The notes: a model not told the origin generated them from the sequence alone. Shown: positions 12,594 to 21,776, counted from the stretch's first letter. The stretch: DNA of 64,000 bases from Chara braunii (GCA_003427395.1 BFEA01000001.1:13361268-13425267), one strand, 5' to 3'. Translations and numbers: made by a program.

Positions 12594-13627
12594 GAGGGGA
12601 AGAGACCAGGTGAGGAGTCAAAAGCTTGGGAGCATGCATTACCGTCTAGAGTCCCTTGACGCCGGCCCCCCATCAACGGGGGCCCCTGGGCACTGGACGT
12701 CTTCGTATGAACCTCCTCCACGACCAGAGCTGAGCCATTCTACATACATACATACATATACATTGTCACATGATATCAGAGCGCCAAAGCAAAAAACAGA
12801 AACAAGAAAAACTAACTTCATTTTTAATCTTCTTCCTTACAACTCCCCCTGTTCAGAACCTCTTGCATATACATATATAACAACAATAAGGCCACCAGCA
12901 AGTCAAATGAATACTGTCTACCAGGGACACCACTATTCAATACATACATACATACATACATACATACATACATACATACATACAGGCAAGTTGACAAAGA
13001 GAGCAACGAACTAAGGGCCAATTCATACTAGGAGAACACAAGGGCAACCAGATTCACTCGAGAAAGTCTGTAAGAGATGAATCTGAACACAAGGGCAACC
13101 AGATTCACTCGAGAAAGCGCGTAAGGAAAGTACTGTTCGACAGCGCATCTGCAAGAGAGAAAAAAAAAAAGATAAGGGTGCAACTTTCTGTTTCTGTTTC
13201 CCTTCCTCTCCTGCTACTAGCAATACTGTCTACCAAGCACGCCACACTATCATACATAGTAGATATACTATGTGGCAACAACATTAACGATTTCTTCTTT
13301 CTTTCTTTCTTTAACACCACCGAGCAAGTTGGATCACAACGGTCTACTACGGACTAGGCACTTTCACTATTTAAAATCCTTGTAACGATAGAAAGAAATA
13401 TTAGAAAACATCAAAGCAATAGACGTCACAAGAAAACAAAAAAAGATAAAACAAACAAGTTCAGAGTACAACAGAACACAAAAAGATTCAAATACGAAAA
13501 GCAAATCCACACTCTAGCTATCCAGCACGTCCACTAGAAAAAAAAACGCCATCGATGTGTCCCTTACCCTAGGCATTTGTTCTTCCCAGACAATCTCTTA
13601 GTATTCCCCCCGGCTTGCACTTATCGG

Positions 13628-13683
<56 letters not shown>

Positions 13684-16600
13684 TTGCCTCGCCATGTTGA
13701 CATCATACTCGGCCAATGCATTCCAGCCAAAGAAAGGGCAAAAATCCATTAACATCAAAGCCAATCGCCGCTTCCCAGGCTAGAACGAGAGTTGATGAAC
13801 AAATCGAAAAGTGGGTGGGCATCGACTTGGCTGGTCTACCTACGAATCATCTGATGTGAAATCCGACTTCAAATCCCAAATAATGAACAAATCGAGAAGC
13901 AGGTGTTAATTTAACCTACCGATCGAATGATTTCAAATCCCAAATAATGAACAAATCGTGAGGCTGGTCGTATTTGATTGACCGAGCTGGTCGTATTTGA
14001 TTGATCGAACTGAGCAATCGATTGGTTGACTAATCAAGGTGATTGACTTACTGATCAATCAACAATTGATTGCTCTCCTGATCAACTGATTGCTCTCCTG
14101 ATCAATGTTTTTTTCGACTAATCAAATGTTTCGTTACCTGATCAATTGATCGGACGACTAATCAGTTGATTGATAGATAGGCTGACCAATCAATTGATTG
14201 ATCGACTGATCAATCAGTTGATTGATAGATAGACTGATCAATCAATTGATTGATCGACTTGTTTGTTGACTGAGAATGTCGTTGACAAACTGATGATGTA
14301 CCTTCCGCGGCCACCTCGGATATAAGATTTGGTTCGAGTGGGGGGACAAATTTCCGCGATAGCATCAGACTAAATCTTAACGAAAACCACTTTAACTGAT
14401 ATGCATCTGACAAGGAGAGGATGGGGGAACATCGACACCGATTCATTGGTCGTTTCACTAAAGCGAGGCTGACGTGTACGTATTTGAATGACAACGAGGC
14501 AACCGTTTTCACCCAGAGAGAAAACCAGCCCTTTCCCTTCAAACAAAGCAAACTGAGGGCCAAAGGAAACAGCTTGCGCAGACATAAACAAAATGCATCA
14601 CAAGAGAAAGTGGGGCGCAGGGGGGGGGGGGGGGGGGAATGGGACAGGGGCTATGGGCGCCGCGTCGTGACTTGAGGACTGGGTCAATACTGAACGACAA
14701 CACCGCACCAGCTACCAATCGAAAGAAAAAAACTTCAAAAAAAAAAAAAAGAAGAAAAAAAAGAAACAAAAAACCATCTCTTTCTCAGAGACAAACTAAG
14801 GATCGAAGGAAACAGCTTGTAGGCGGGAGGTTTTTCTCGGGGGGGGGTGTTGTTTGATAGGGCGAAGGAGCGTAACGAACTCGCCACAGCGTCTCGGTTC
14901 GAGGCCCGAACCGCGCCGTCACGAGCGCGAATTTTATTTTTATTTTTATTTTTATTTTTTATTTTATTTATGTTATTTTATTTTTTTATTTTTTTTGCGC
15001 ATACCATGTGGACGAACTGCTAAGAATAGCAGACTGCGAGAGATAGGCGGGCAAAGCAGGACAAAAAGCTGGAACGAGGGGCGGAAAAAAAAAAACTAGC
15101 TATCAAATCAATGCCCCTCAGCCCCCAACAAACTGTCAAGCAACCAAGAAGGAGGACGAGCACGGGTCCACGCGAACGCCCACCTACCTTCCTCTCTACC
15201 CATCAGAGTGGAAAACTGGCCAGTGTCACGCGAACGACCTTTCACATTAACGACATGTCTTTCTCTCTTTCTTTACGCTAAAGCCTGCGCCGACTTAATA
15301 CATTCATTCCGCCAACAACTCTGACAAAAAACGCGTGATTGACAAACCATGACAGGGGATGCAGCTGTGCGATCTTTGAAAAAATCCCCAAGCATACCCC
15401 TCTGCCACGATCATACCCACCATCGTACTATATTATTGCAGTTCTGCATGCAAATCCTTCCTCATTCTCTTCTCATCTTTGTCGTCTTTCTCATCTCCAT
15501 CACTGACACGTTTAATATATGCCCCTCTCAATCGTCGACCTGTCGCCATTATACCCAAAAATCTGCCATCATCACAGCGCGTGACACTTACCTTTGCATT
15601 TGAAAATGGGCGAGCGTTTCTGCAGCCAAAGTCAGTACACTCAAAAAAGGAAAGGCTGAAATCGGTGTCGTCATCAAGAGGACAAGAAGCATATCATATC
15701 ATATATCATGACCCCTGGACTGTTAATGGGGACATTCTTGATGGGACACAATTAAGGAGGCAATTATTATGGGGTTCAGTGCTTAGGCCATTTTTGTCGT
15801 GACTCGCACCGTGGAGTTTCAGGTGGTCGCCTTCCAAGGGAAAGCAGGCCCCATGCGTTCTGTTCGGGGGAAGACAACACGAGGGAGGGGAACAGAGTAC
15901 CTACGAGAAGGGATAGGAAAAGCAGGGTGTGCTACCGTCTTGACCCGAATACAACAACGCACCGTTATTATAACCGTATTTGAGGCAACATCGAGTCTAG
16001 ATGCAGGTATAATGAACGTACGTTGTATTCGTGTGAAGACGGTAGCGAGGGCGAAGAACGGCGGTACATGCGGACAAACAATGGAAACTAATTGGGGTTT
16101 GGGAAAGGGGGGAAAAGGGGGGGGGGGGTTGTCTGCACACACCTACCGAAAGAAGCTCAAAAGGGGGTCCCTCTTGTTTTCCAGTGTTCTCCGTCGGGTG
16201 GAAAGGGGGGAAAAGGGGGGGCAAGGGGGAATCGGGAACCTGTCACCGACCAATTGGAATCATAGAGTCAATTGCGAAAGTGATATCGCATGCGGCGACC
16301 GATCCTGTGNNNNNNNNNNNNNNNNNNNNGGGGGGGGGGAGAGGGGAGGAGGAGAACTGGAAAGGGGCAGATGGCGGGACGGAAGGGGGGGAGGGGAGGG
16401 GGTATTGCTGCGCCTGTCTTAAGCAGAGCACAGCAAAGCAAGCCTATCATACCATGAGGCCCGGGGCCTGAAGGGTGCTGATAGCCTCCCGGACCACCAC
16501 GTGGCACGGGCCCAATCTGACGACCTTGAGATCCTGCGCGCTCATCTCCACTCCCTCCTCGGAAGCTCGGGCCTCCTCGACCCACAGCCCCTCCGACTGC

Positions 16601-18364
16601 CCCAATTACTGACCGAGGTCCCACGATTGGCGGAGGGGGGCCACATGACTCGTACCGATACCGCTCGCTAGCAGCTGCCATGCTGCATATAATGACAACG
16701 AATATCCCGCAAAAAGATGAGAGGGAGAAGAGAGAAGAGAGGGAGAGAGAGAGAGAAAGAGAGAATCGTGCCACTTCGTTACTACTTACGTCTTTTCGTT
16801 TTCCCGCTTAATCGCTATTGGTCCGTCACAATTGCATGAGCGTTCGTTGCCCCTATGGACCCGTAGGGGGATAGGTTGCCATTGTTTTGTTTGGGCATTC
16901 CAGAGAGGGATGAAGGAAGCAAGTATATAGTCGGGGGTTGGGGGGGAGGAGCGGGAGGAGGGGGAGGGAAAAATAGTTAAGGGATGGATTACCTCGTTTG
17001 AGATGAAATCGGACAGTGTAAAATCCACATGCCCCTTTTTGTCGAATACAAACAGTCGTCATTCTTCTTTCCTCTTTCTTTCTCTTCTTTCTTCCTCTTT
17101 TCATCTCCTCCTCCTCCTCCTCCTCCTTTTCTTCTTCGTCAGAACTGGTGCGCAGGAGGAGGGAATGCGATAGATTGATCTGACAGGGAGAGGTAAGAAA
17201 CTCGAAGTCTTCGGTTTTCTTTTTCTGGGGGGGGGCCGAGGAGGCGGGTTTGGGGGTGGGGGGGGAGGCTGAAGGAGGAAGGAGGGGAAGGAAACAGGTA
17301 TAGATACATGATAAATGCACAAAGGAAAAGGGTTTGGAAAAGGGGGGGAAGAACAAGGAAGCAGGTAGGATAGGGGATTCAACTTGAGAAAAAAATAAGA
17401 CCGGGGCAAGCAAGCGGGGAAGAAGCGTTTGAAGGAGGGCACTTGAATCTTCATACCAGCAACGATCTCGCCTTTCCGCTCAGAAGAGTTAACCCGTAGC
17501 AATCTCCAATGACTACACAAGCGCGGGAAACAGAAACTCCTCTCGGTTGACAAAGCCCTGGAGGCCTTTGAGCTCGTACATCCAGACTGCATCTCCGTCT
17601 TTTCTTCCCTCTTCGTCCATCAACTCCCTCTCCCATGGAGTCTACACGAAGGAAGGACGGGCAAATGGGGCCACGTCCGCGTAACAAGAAGGTTGATGAC
17701 AACGGAAAGTAGGTCTCTAAAATATGTTGAACAGCCAAAACCACGTCGCGTCGACGCGAACAGTGGTGGCCGGCAAATGAGGAAGAGCAAGAACATGAGA
17801 GAGAGAGAGAAAGAGAGAAAGAGGCTCTCTACTAAATTTCGGAGACATGACTAATTGAAAAGGCGGCTGGCTGAAAAATTGGCAGAAAAGCTCAAAGAAG
17901 GCATATACTGGCTTTTCTTTGGCTGCGTTTGCGTGCACTTCCTCTCCCCATCCCACATTCGTCATGGAAGGACGAAGGGAGGGGGGGGGGCAAAGTAGAG
18001 AATCAACTAGATGATGAAATAAAGATCGATGGGAAGGAAAATCTGCGAACGAGATAGGCAATGGTTGAAGGTGTGACAAAGTACGCGGACGCCCTATTAC
18101 TTATTGGACCAGCGCTGTCTCCGTAAAGGCCGCGCGCGGGCTTGCCGCTTTTCCAGAGATGGCAGCCGTCGGTGGATATGGTAGGTGGTTCCTGAAAATA
18201 CTTGCCGGCAATTTTTTCCCTTTCCCTCAAGTAGTCGTTCGTACCAACCCTTGATGAAAGAAGAAGCCAGGAGATTGAGAGAGAGAGAGAGAGAACAGAG
18301 GACAGGGCAGGCTGGAGAGAGAGAGAGAGAGAGAAGGGAGCAACAGAGAAGCATGTCGAGAGAA

Positions 18365-18395
<31 letters not shown>

Positions 18396-21394
18396 AAACG
18401 CATAAGACCGATTACAAAACACATGTCAAACGGATTGCCTGCTGATGCAACAAGCAGATTCCACCAATATACAAGCCACACGTCGATCTTCCCCCCTCTT
18501 TAATTGAAAAAAAAAATCGACTTTTACCCCCCCCTCCTCTCCCTCCCCCGTTTCCTTTTTGTCCTACTCCTTTTCCTTTCCTCGGGTTAAAACAGACTCT
18601 CTTGAAGCAGAAAAAAAACAAAAACAAATAACAATCAATGGCCACCGGCAACAAGAAAATGAAGCACCACCTACCCGCTGCGGGCCCCACTCCCACATTC
18701 ACATCGCTCCAGGATATCAACAGCTCACAGTCCGGTTCAGAGTTCAGAAACGACAAACGAAACTAGCCTGTCAGAATGCCCCAAAGCTTCTACACTCCAG
18801 GCACGTCCAGGCGCAGATCATGTATCTAGCCATCTGCACGTCCAGCGGCATCCTGAAAAGGCTAATTTTGTCCTTTCTTTTCCAAACCCTACCGGCCCGT
18901 TCACGCGCTCTATCCACCGTCCACGACAACATTTGATGCCTCTCTCAACATTTCTTTCGTCTTCGTGATTACCCGACCCATCCAAACAAGCTCAAAAACC
19001 CCCCAATAGAAATCGGACGCGCATACCGCGCTCGCCCACCCCCCGCCCCCCCTCCCCCCTCGCCCCCGTTCCCCATCATCAGCGCAAAACTCGTTACCGT
19101 AGATCGAAATAACGATACGCGCAAAGTGCCAAAGAACAGTTTTCCGTATCAATTCGCGGCCCTCCATCTCTGACAACTGAGTTCATTTCATTTCTTGTGC
19201 ACAATCAAAAAAAAACAAAAAAAAAACACAGCTCATGTTGGTTCTTGTGCTCAATTAATCAGGTCACTTTGCACTCGGTTTAAAATCAGGCCATCGTTGA
19301 TTATTGTACTGCGAAAGTAATTAGGTCGTTTGATAATTATGTACTCCATTAATTAGGTCGTTTCGATTCCTGTACTCAATGAATTAGGCCGTTTTGATTC
19401 TCGTACTCAATTAATCAGGTCATTAATTTTGATTCTTGTACACAATTAAGCCGTCCTTGCCTTCGTCTTCGTGATTGCACTCAACCAGTCTCCTCAGAAC
19501 ACCTCAAAGCGCATCCTCACACACACACTGGGGCTCTCTCTCTGGACGAACTTGGCCATCTTTGCGATCAGATACGTTCAGCAAGTTCGTCGCATGAGTA
19601 TGCCCTCATTTTGGGTCTGTTTTCCATTACTTCCCGTCCTCACACACTTCGTCAACGAGCCATTAAAGCAGATCAATCAAGACACAGCGCCCCGTCTGCG
19701 GACATAGACAAGCAAGCGAACGAATGACGAGCAGCAGCTAGAAAACTCCTCACCCATCTTCAGTACTCGATTGCCCACACAAGACCCGATAAACGCAAAC
19801 AAATATCCATCATCGACACCCCACTTCGTCATAGCCGGATTTCCCCAACGGCCCCATCCAATAATCACATCACACTCCGCTTCACGTCGAGAGGAGCCCA
19901 ACCACTTGAGACCACATCCAATCAACTGTCACATCAAATCAACTGTCACATCCAATCAACTGTCACATCCAATCAACTGTCACATCCAACCAAATGCCAC
20001 AACCAATCAAATGCCACAACCAATTACAGTAATTCCCCACATCCAGGAGCTTCCGCCCGTCCCGTCCTTTCCCACCTCAGAGAAGACCCTCAAAACAGCA
20101 AAACACACCGCATGACCCGAACTGACAAGTGCTTGAAACTTCTCGAACAAGGAGCAGCTCCCAACCGCATATCAACACCCAACCGTATACCCAACACAAC
20201 CCAAGGGCCGCTCCGATTCCAACAAGCATTGCGGGCTAAGCGCAAAAACTTTTCCAGGACAGGACTACCAACAACGGGAAAAGCTTCCAAGGGCTGACGA
20301 GCGGAAAAAGGGATTCCAACCCTCAACCTCCAACAAAACGCCACAAATTACTTATTAACGTCGTTGAGGTCGCTGACGTGAGCGGGCGCTATGATCAGTC
20401 ATCCCGCCTCTCATACTCGGGGACTGGCCATCGATAATACGAGTATTCGGGACAGTGGCAGGAACAGGGCACCAGCTACGCCCCAAATGCGCGCTCGTTT
20501 CTTCACGCTGGGGAGGCGGCATCGTAAGGGCACGAAAGACTACCTTCCGACCGCAATCATCTACCAGTTTGCCCGACTGTGCCCACAACAATCATATTCT
20601 CTGTAGTAGGCGAGGACATTGGGAAAAGATCGCAGAAAGCAGTGACCTAGTACTCCTATAGGCCGGAGGAATACCCAGCATCTCCCCCCCCCCCAAGACA
20701 CACCATTAATCAATCAATCAGTAAATCAATCAATCAATCAATCAATCAATCAGTCGATGAATTGTTGTTATGGATGGGAGGTCAACGAAGGCGGGGACAG
20801 ATCGTACCTCCTCCCGCTTCCAAGAGTTGAACCGCCGCTCCCAATCCCAGGGCCCCCTGAAAGGTTTCCACCCCCCATCCCCCCGCCAAGGTCACCGCGA
20901 CCGTCGTCCGTAAGTCCCCGCGAGCCTGCCCCGTCCCCCCCTCCTCTCGAATCCCCCCGAGAGCTGCCGTCTCCTCCCCTTCGACTGCTCCCTCCCCCTC
21001 CTCCCTCGTAATCTTCATCTCTCCTGGAACGCTTGTACACTGGCGACCGCCTTCTATCTCTCTCGCGATCGTGTGAGGAATAGGGCGGAGTAGAGCTCTT
21101 CTGTCGCGTCCGCTTGTGTTCTCTGTCTCGATCCCGACGGTCGCCCCTGTCATCGTAACGTCGGTCGCGATAATCATGATAATCGCGGTCCCGCCTGTCA
21201 TCCCGATCATCACCTCCCCCTCCCCCTCCTCCCGAGCTTCGATGCTCGCGATGACTCCTACTGCTCCGTTCAGGGGTTCTCCGCTTTTCATCTGACGAAC
21301 CACGTCTCTCGCGTTTGTCTGGAGTCGATCGATGACGGCGGATTTCATCGCGAGAGGACAGCTCGGACGCGTCCTCTAGCTTGGGGTCTACCAT
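2291..21394 (-). CDS. SE: SERRATE/ARS2-like zinc-finger protein (gene span, 11 exons seen)
   Basis: SERRATE is a nuclear scaffold that joins the cap-binding complex, the Dicer-like 1/HYL1 microprocessor and the exosome in miRNA maturation and splicing (known for the family). Eleven exons were joined by eye: 21394-20808, 16682-16453, 12739-12643, 12309-12220, 11302-11228, 9800-9753, 8847-8779, 7946-7104, 5743-5698, 4766-4381 and 2539-2291. All borders are GT-AG and the phases agree at every junction, giving 2720 nt (about 907 codons; Arabidopsis SE has about 720). Order: an RD/RS/Gly-rich disordered N-terminus (1-304), a conserved N-terminal domain with YKQFI, LEDDITPEEAQRR and KRSFFESH (305-398), the core with LLDALLTYLWRVHG and the C-x4-C-x12-H-x4-H finger (C635, C640, H653, H658), then a Pro/Gly-rich tail with PLGPFVPAPPEV. 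The last exon is not seen; an in-frame TGA lies at the final donor. Identity is near certain; the longer N-terminus and exact small exons need RNA support. Confidence 0.93.
2540..4380 (-). other. SE: SERRATE intron 10
   Basis: GT-AG intron of 1841 nt between exons 10 and 11. It contains the foldback element at 3689-3891 and a (GA)-rich patch at 4085-4130. I see no other coding sequence. Confidence 0.75.
3689..3891. mobile_element. Foldback/MITE-like element
   Basis: Two arms of 31 bp, 3689-3719 and 3861-3891, are inverted copies with one mismatch (CTTAAACCACCAGTACTTGG...). The roughly 140 bp centre has T-runs and no coding frame. The arm word TTAAACCACCAGTAC also occurs at 41397-41411, and a shorter form near 1364, so it may belong to a dispersed family. 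No clear target-site duplication is seen. Confidence 0.6.
4381..4766 (-). CDS. SE: SERRATE exon 10: Arg-rich then Pro-rich C-terminal tail
   Basis: The acceptor GATCCCAG precedes AAAGAG, and the donor is GCTGG before GTAAGTGC. The protein is KEKSGRRRRTRSEGAGGG, Arg/Glu/Asp/Gly repeats (ESDRYNGDIRGERDRGSDG), then a Pro-rich part ending PPPPVLMPLPGAG, equal to NPPPMLMPVPGAG in Arabidopsis SE. Phase 0 in, phase 2 out. The tail recruits processing partners in the family. The 5' border rests on phase and signal only. Confidence 0.9.
4767..5697 (-). other. SE: SERRATE intron 9
   Basis: GT-AG intron of 931 nt between micro-exon 9 and exon 10. A possible cryptic exon at 4895-4921 (after TGGCAG, before GTAAGT) has good signals but the wrong phase, so it was left out. 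Otherwise nothing is recognised. Confidence 0.65.
5698..5743 (-). CDS. SE: SERRATE exon 9 (46 nt): NDPDAPVHQG
   Basis: A 46-nt micro-exon between TTGACAG and GTAAATGG. With the two bases left by exon 8 it reads N-DPDAPVHQGLSPRLK, matching the invariant YFQNYMNDPNAPGG of plant SERRATE. It leaves in phase 0, which is what exon 10 needs. Confidence 0.9.
5876..6345. repeat. Tandem duplication (~300 bp period) with C-runs
   Basis: 5876-6040 and 6174-6335 are diverged direct copies (GCAGCCTT..., ACAACAATT, GCATTACNGGTCG, TATAGTCC, AGGCCAGCCC). Between them, two C14-16 runs (6053-6067, 6147-6161) are each followed by CAGATTATTACACTG, showing a second, shorter duplication of about 94 bp. Confidence 0.75.
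6750..6890. repeat. Short palindromic ATCTGGGC...GCCCAGAT units
   Basis: Two direct units, each with inverted ends (ATCTGGGC and GCCCAGATTA) around TTCCGGAGG, followed by two copies of AAATCTGGAAGGGAAAA. The same unit is recognisable at about 6117-6175. The palindromic form suggests a small foldback element that was tandemly copied. Confidence 0.6.
7104..7946 (-). CDS. SE: SERRATE exon 8: core domain with C2H2-type zinc finger
   Basis: The largest exon (843 nt) holds GPQVSGRQ, an acidic/basic patch (SDDESELAVKHRKRARE), DVEQTFSLVKKLDAEKG, LLDALLTYLWRVHGVDYYG, KGLRHVRAE, IRDEKYGWKYGCGAKNC and KHLKLKHPDLVSELTAPVRE-EVYFQNYM. These are the core motifs of plant SERRATE, including the finger C635/C640/H653/H658 that binds RNA and miRNA precursors in the family. 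The donor is ATGAA before GTGAGTAC, so the next codon completes the NDP motif in exon 9. The acceptor ATTGCAG sits 10 bp from a (TG)23 tract on the transcript strand. Confidence 0.96.
7947..8778 (-). other. SE: SERRATE intron 7
   Basis: GT-AG intron of 832 nt. Its 3' end is a (TG)23 tract on the transcript strand, 10 bp before the acceptor of exon 8. Nothing else is recognised. Confidence 0.75.
7957..8002. repeat. (CA)23 microsatellite beside a splice acceptor
   Basis: A perfect 46 bp CA tract on the plus strand, so UG in the SERRATE transcript, ending 10 nt before the exon 8 boundary at 7946. It replaces the usual polypyrimidine tract. Confidence 0.97.
8779..8847 (-). CDS. SE: SERRATE exon 7: RNENAQTASKEFVSEFEAGALD
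   Basis: A 69-nt exon between CTTGCAG and GTAAGTTG. It encodes RNENAQTASKEFVSEFEAG then ALD, matching RNDLAQKVAKDFLLDLQSGTLDL of Arabidopsis SE, and ends the conserved N-terminal domain. Phase 2 in and out; with exon 8 it reads LD-T-GPQVSGR. Confidence 0.93.
8848..9752 (-). other. SE: SERRATE intron 6
   Basis: GT-AG intron of 905 nt between exons 6 and 7. It holds the foldback element 8971-9089; otherwise nothing is recognised. Confidence 0.7.
8971..9089. mobile_element. MITE-like foldback, family 1, copy 1
   Basis: Inverted ends TTCCTAC..GTGTTCACCCGAATAG and its complement (CTATTCGGGTGAAGACGGTAGGAA) enclose a centre that is itself partly complementary, about 119 bp in all. The left arm has a 3-nt insertion relative to the right. 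The ends match the element at 15931-16046. No coding capacity. Confidence 0.75.
9753..9800 (-). CDS. SE: SERRATE exon 6 (48 nt): LKEKYDPTVLEAFVQR
   Basis: A 48-nt micro-exon between GAGCAG and GTACGTTC encoding LKEKYDPTVLEAFVQR, matching LKNKYHPTNLLSVIERR of Arabidopsis SE. Phases fit both neighbours (2 in, 2 out). It shows how finely the N-terminal domain is split here. Confidence 0.93.
9801..11227 (-). other. SE: SERRATE intron 5
   Basis: GT-AG intron of 1427 nt. A-rich runs at 10050-10103 and 11038-11058, a C-rich patch at 10432-10446, no repeat family or coding exon recognised. Confidence 0.65.
11228..11302 (-). CDS. SE: SERRATE exon 5: YEEYRKEYSETAKRSFFESH
   Basis: A 75-nt exon between GATACAG and GTGAGCAG. 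It encodes YEEYRKEYSETAKRSFFESH then REEEW, aligned with YQEYKSEYITTQKRAYFNTH/KEEDW of Arabidopsis SE. It enters in phase 2 (AG|G) and leaves in phase 2 (TG|G). This is the helical part of the N-terminal domain. Confidence 0.95.
11303..12219 (-). other. SE: SERRATE intron 4
   Basis: GT-AG intron of 917 nt. A short palindrome GATGTCCCGTAGGACGGGACATC lies at about 11690-11713 (stem GATGTCCCG). Nothing else recognised. Confidence 0.65.
12220..12309 (-). CDS. SE: SERRATE exon 4: LTYKQFIVDLEDDITPEEAQRR
   Basis: A 90-nt exon between TTTTTCAG and GTAGGTAC. It encodes SRENGGALLTYKQFIVDLED followed by DITPEEAQRR, the hallmark start of the SERRATE/Ars2 N-terminal domain (SYKQFIQELEDDILPSEAERR in Arabidopsis). 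Phase 2 in, phase 2 out. It is too short to appear as an open frame of its own and was found by homology to the known family motif. Confidence 0.95.
12562..12592. repeat. G31 homopolymer run in SERRATE intron 3
   Basis: Thirty-one consecutive G on the plus strand, preceded by GGGGGGCC, inside the 333-nt intron 12310-12642. In the transcript it is a C run 51-81 nt downstream of the exon 3 donor. Such a tract can form G-quadruplexes in DNA and may be mis-sized in the assembly. Confidence 0.95.
12643..12739 (-). CDS. SE: SERRATE exon 3: EW...GRGG linker
   Basis: The acceptor is ATGTAG before AATGGC and the exon enters in phase 1, giving H-EWLSSGRGGGSYED, comparable to the DWEGGRGGYGD stretch of Arabidopsis SE. 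It ends CTAGACG before GTAATG in phase 2. A second acceptor, CAG four codons later, would break the phase with exon 2, so the first is preferred. The transcript-strand intron just before it ends in (TATG)n. Confidence 0.78.
12941..12983. repeat. (CATA)n microsatellite
   Basis: About 11 units of CATA in SERRATE intron 2. A shorter run of the same unit (12740-12762) directly abuts the exon 3 acceptor. Confidence 0.95.
13033..13120. repeat. 52-bp tandem duplication
   Basis: GAACACAAGGGCAACCAGAT and the following TCACTCGAGAAAG occur at 13033 and again at 13085, in direct orientation. Confidence 0.85.
13631..13680. repeat. (TC)25 microsatellite
   Basis: A perfect dinucleotide tract of 50 bp within SERRATE intron 2. 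Confidence 0.97.
13970..14262. repeat. Degenerate palindromic TGATCAAT repeat block
   Basis: Variants of ATCAATTGATTGATCGACTG recur with 8-30 bp spacing. The words TGATCA, CAATTG and ATTGATTGAT are self-complementary, so the block can fold on itself. A (CAAT)n tract of the same kind sits at 20706-20750. Confidence 0.8.
15931..16046. mobile_element. MITE-like foldback, family 1, copy 2
   Basis: The ends GCTACCGTCTTGACCCGAAT and its near-complement (ATTCGTGTGAAGACGGTAGC) pair over about 45 bp with mismatches; 116 bp in total, no coding frame. It shares its ends with the element at 8971-9089. A target-site duplication is not evident. Confidence 0.78.
16310..16329. other. Assembly gap (20 N)
   Basis: Twenty N within SERRATE intron 2, next to a G-rich tract. 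Frames reading through it are not meaningful. Confidence 0.99.
16453..16682 (-). CDS. SE: SERRATE exon 2: Gly/Pro-rich linker
   Basis: The acceptor is TATGCAG followed by CATGGCAG. Entering in phase 2, it gives S-MAAASERYRYESCGPPPP followed by Gly/Arg-rich sequence (GRGGPSFRGGSGDERAG) to PSGPGPH. The donor is CATG before GTATGA (phase 1). The composition and position match the Gly-rich linker before the conserved domain of plant SERRATE. Support is weaker than for the conserved exons because the sequence is low in complexity, but both splice sites and phases fit. Confidence 0.8.
19190..19455. repeat. Degenerate ~37-bp minisatellite
   Basis: About seven units on the pattern GATTCTTGTACTCAATTAAT then CAGGTCGTTTT, with point changes between units. 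Confidence 0.8.
19915..20030. repeat. 17-bp minisatellite CCAATCAACTGTCACAT
   Basis: Six to seven tandem units; the last ones drift to CCAATCAAATGCCACAA. Confidence 0.9.
20706..20750. repeat. (AATC)n microsatellite
   Basis: Runs of AATC/CAAT in SERRATE intron 1, about 60 nt inside the exon 1 donor. Confidence 0.92.
20808..21394 (-). CDS. SE: SERRATE exon 1: start codon and RD/RS-rich N-terminus
   Basis: This exon encodes residues 1-195. The ATG at 21394-21392 starts MVDPKLEDASELSS; an upstream in-frame GTG at 21415 is not expected to start in a eukaryote. The protein is rich in Arg/Asp/Ser (RRDRDYHDYRDRRYDDR, SPVYKRSRRDEDYE), then Gly-rich, as in the disordered N-terminus of plant SERRATE. 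The exon ends AGGAG before GTACGA, leaving two bases of a codon (phase 2). The same stretch is open in other frames because of its repetitive codons; those are shadows. Confidence 0.9.
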
Positions 21395-21776
21395 AGCCGA
21401 AGCCCCCTGTTCCACTCTTTACAAAAATTTCTGGACCTTCCCCGCGGCCAAGGGCTCAGGATTGCTCCCCGCTCACCCGCCCACCAATAGCAGGCGGGCA
21501 ACTATGTGGCCCTTCTGCGGCACGTGGTCCTCTACCAAGATTGCCCACTGCCTTCCCGCCTCCTTCCCTCCTCTTCACCCAGAGGGGATAAATCCTCTCC
21601 CTGCAGTTCTTAATCCCCTCCCTTCCCTTTCTACCGAGACCGCCACTGCGCCCTCGCCGTCCACCCGCCAACGCCCAACGGACAGCACGCGCAACGGATC
21701 GCCTCGGCTGGCAAGCTACAAAAAACAAGAGATAGGGAGAGAGAGAGAGACAGGAAGAGAGACAGAGAGGCAGGGG

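Larger units (their letters stand above)
12740..16452 (-). other. SE: SERRATE intron 2
   Basis: GT-AG intron of 3713 nt containing (CATA)n at 12941-12983, a 52-bp tandem duplication at 13033-13120, (CT)25 at 13631-13680, the TGAT/ATCAAT block 13970-14260, (ATTTTT)n at 14933-14990, the MITE 15931-16046 and the gap 16310-16329. No exon was recognised. Confidence 0.7.
16683..20807 (-). other. SE: SERRATE intron 1
   Basis: GT-AG intron of 4125 nt. Contents: polypurine/polypyrimidine tracts at 16720-16765, 16925-16975, 17040-17160 and 17225-17300, GA/CT-rich sequence at 18275-18395, the 19190-19455 minisatellite, the 19915-20030 minisatellite, and (CAAT)n at 20706-20750 near its 5' end. No exon was recognised. 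Confidence 0.7.

Noticed and set aside
12727-12735. Alternative SERRATE exon 3 acceptor CTCAG before CTCTGG
   Set aside because: It needs phase 2 from exon 2, but exon 2 leaves phase 1 with its best donor; ATGTAG before AATGGC fits and gives the EW motif.
17000-18480. Long Ser/Leu- and Arg/Glu-rich open frames in SERRATE intron 1 and around 21.6-21.9, 45.1-45.5 kb
   Set aside because: They are translations of CT/GA microsatellites and polypurine tracts on either strand, with no domain or splice support.
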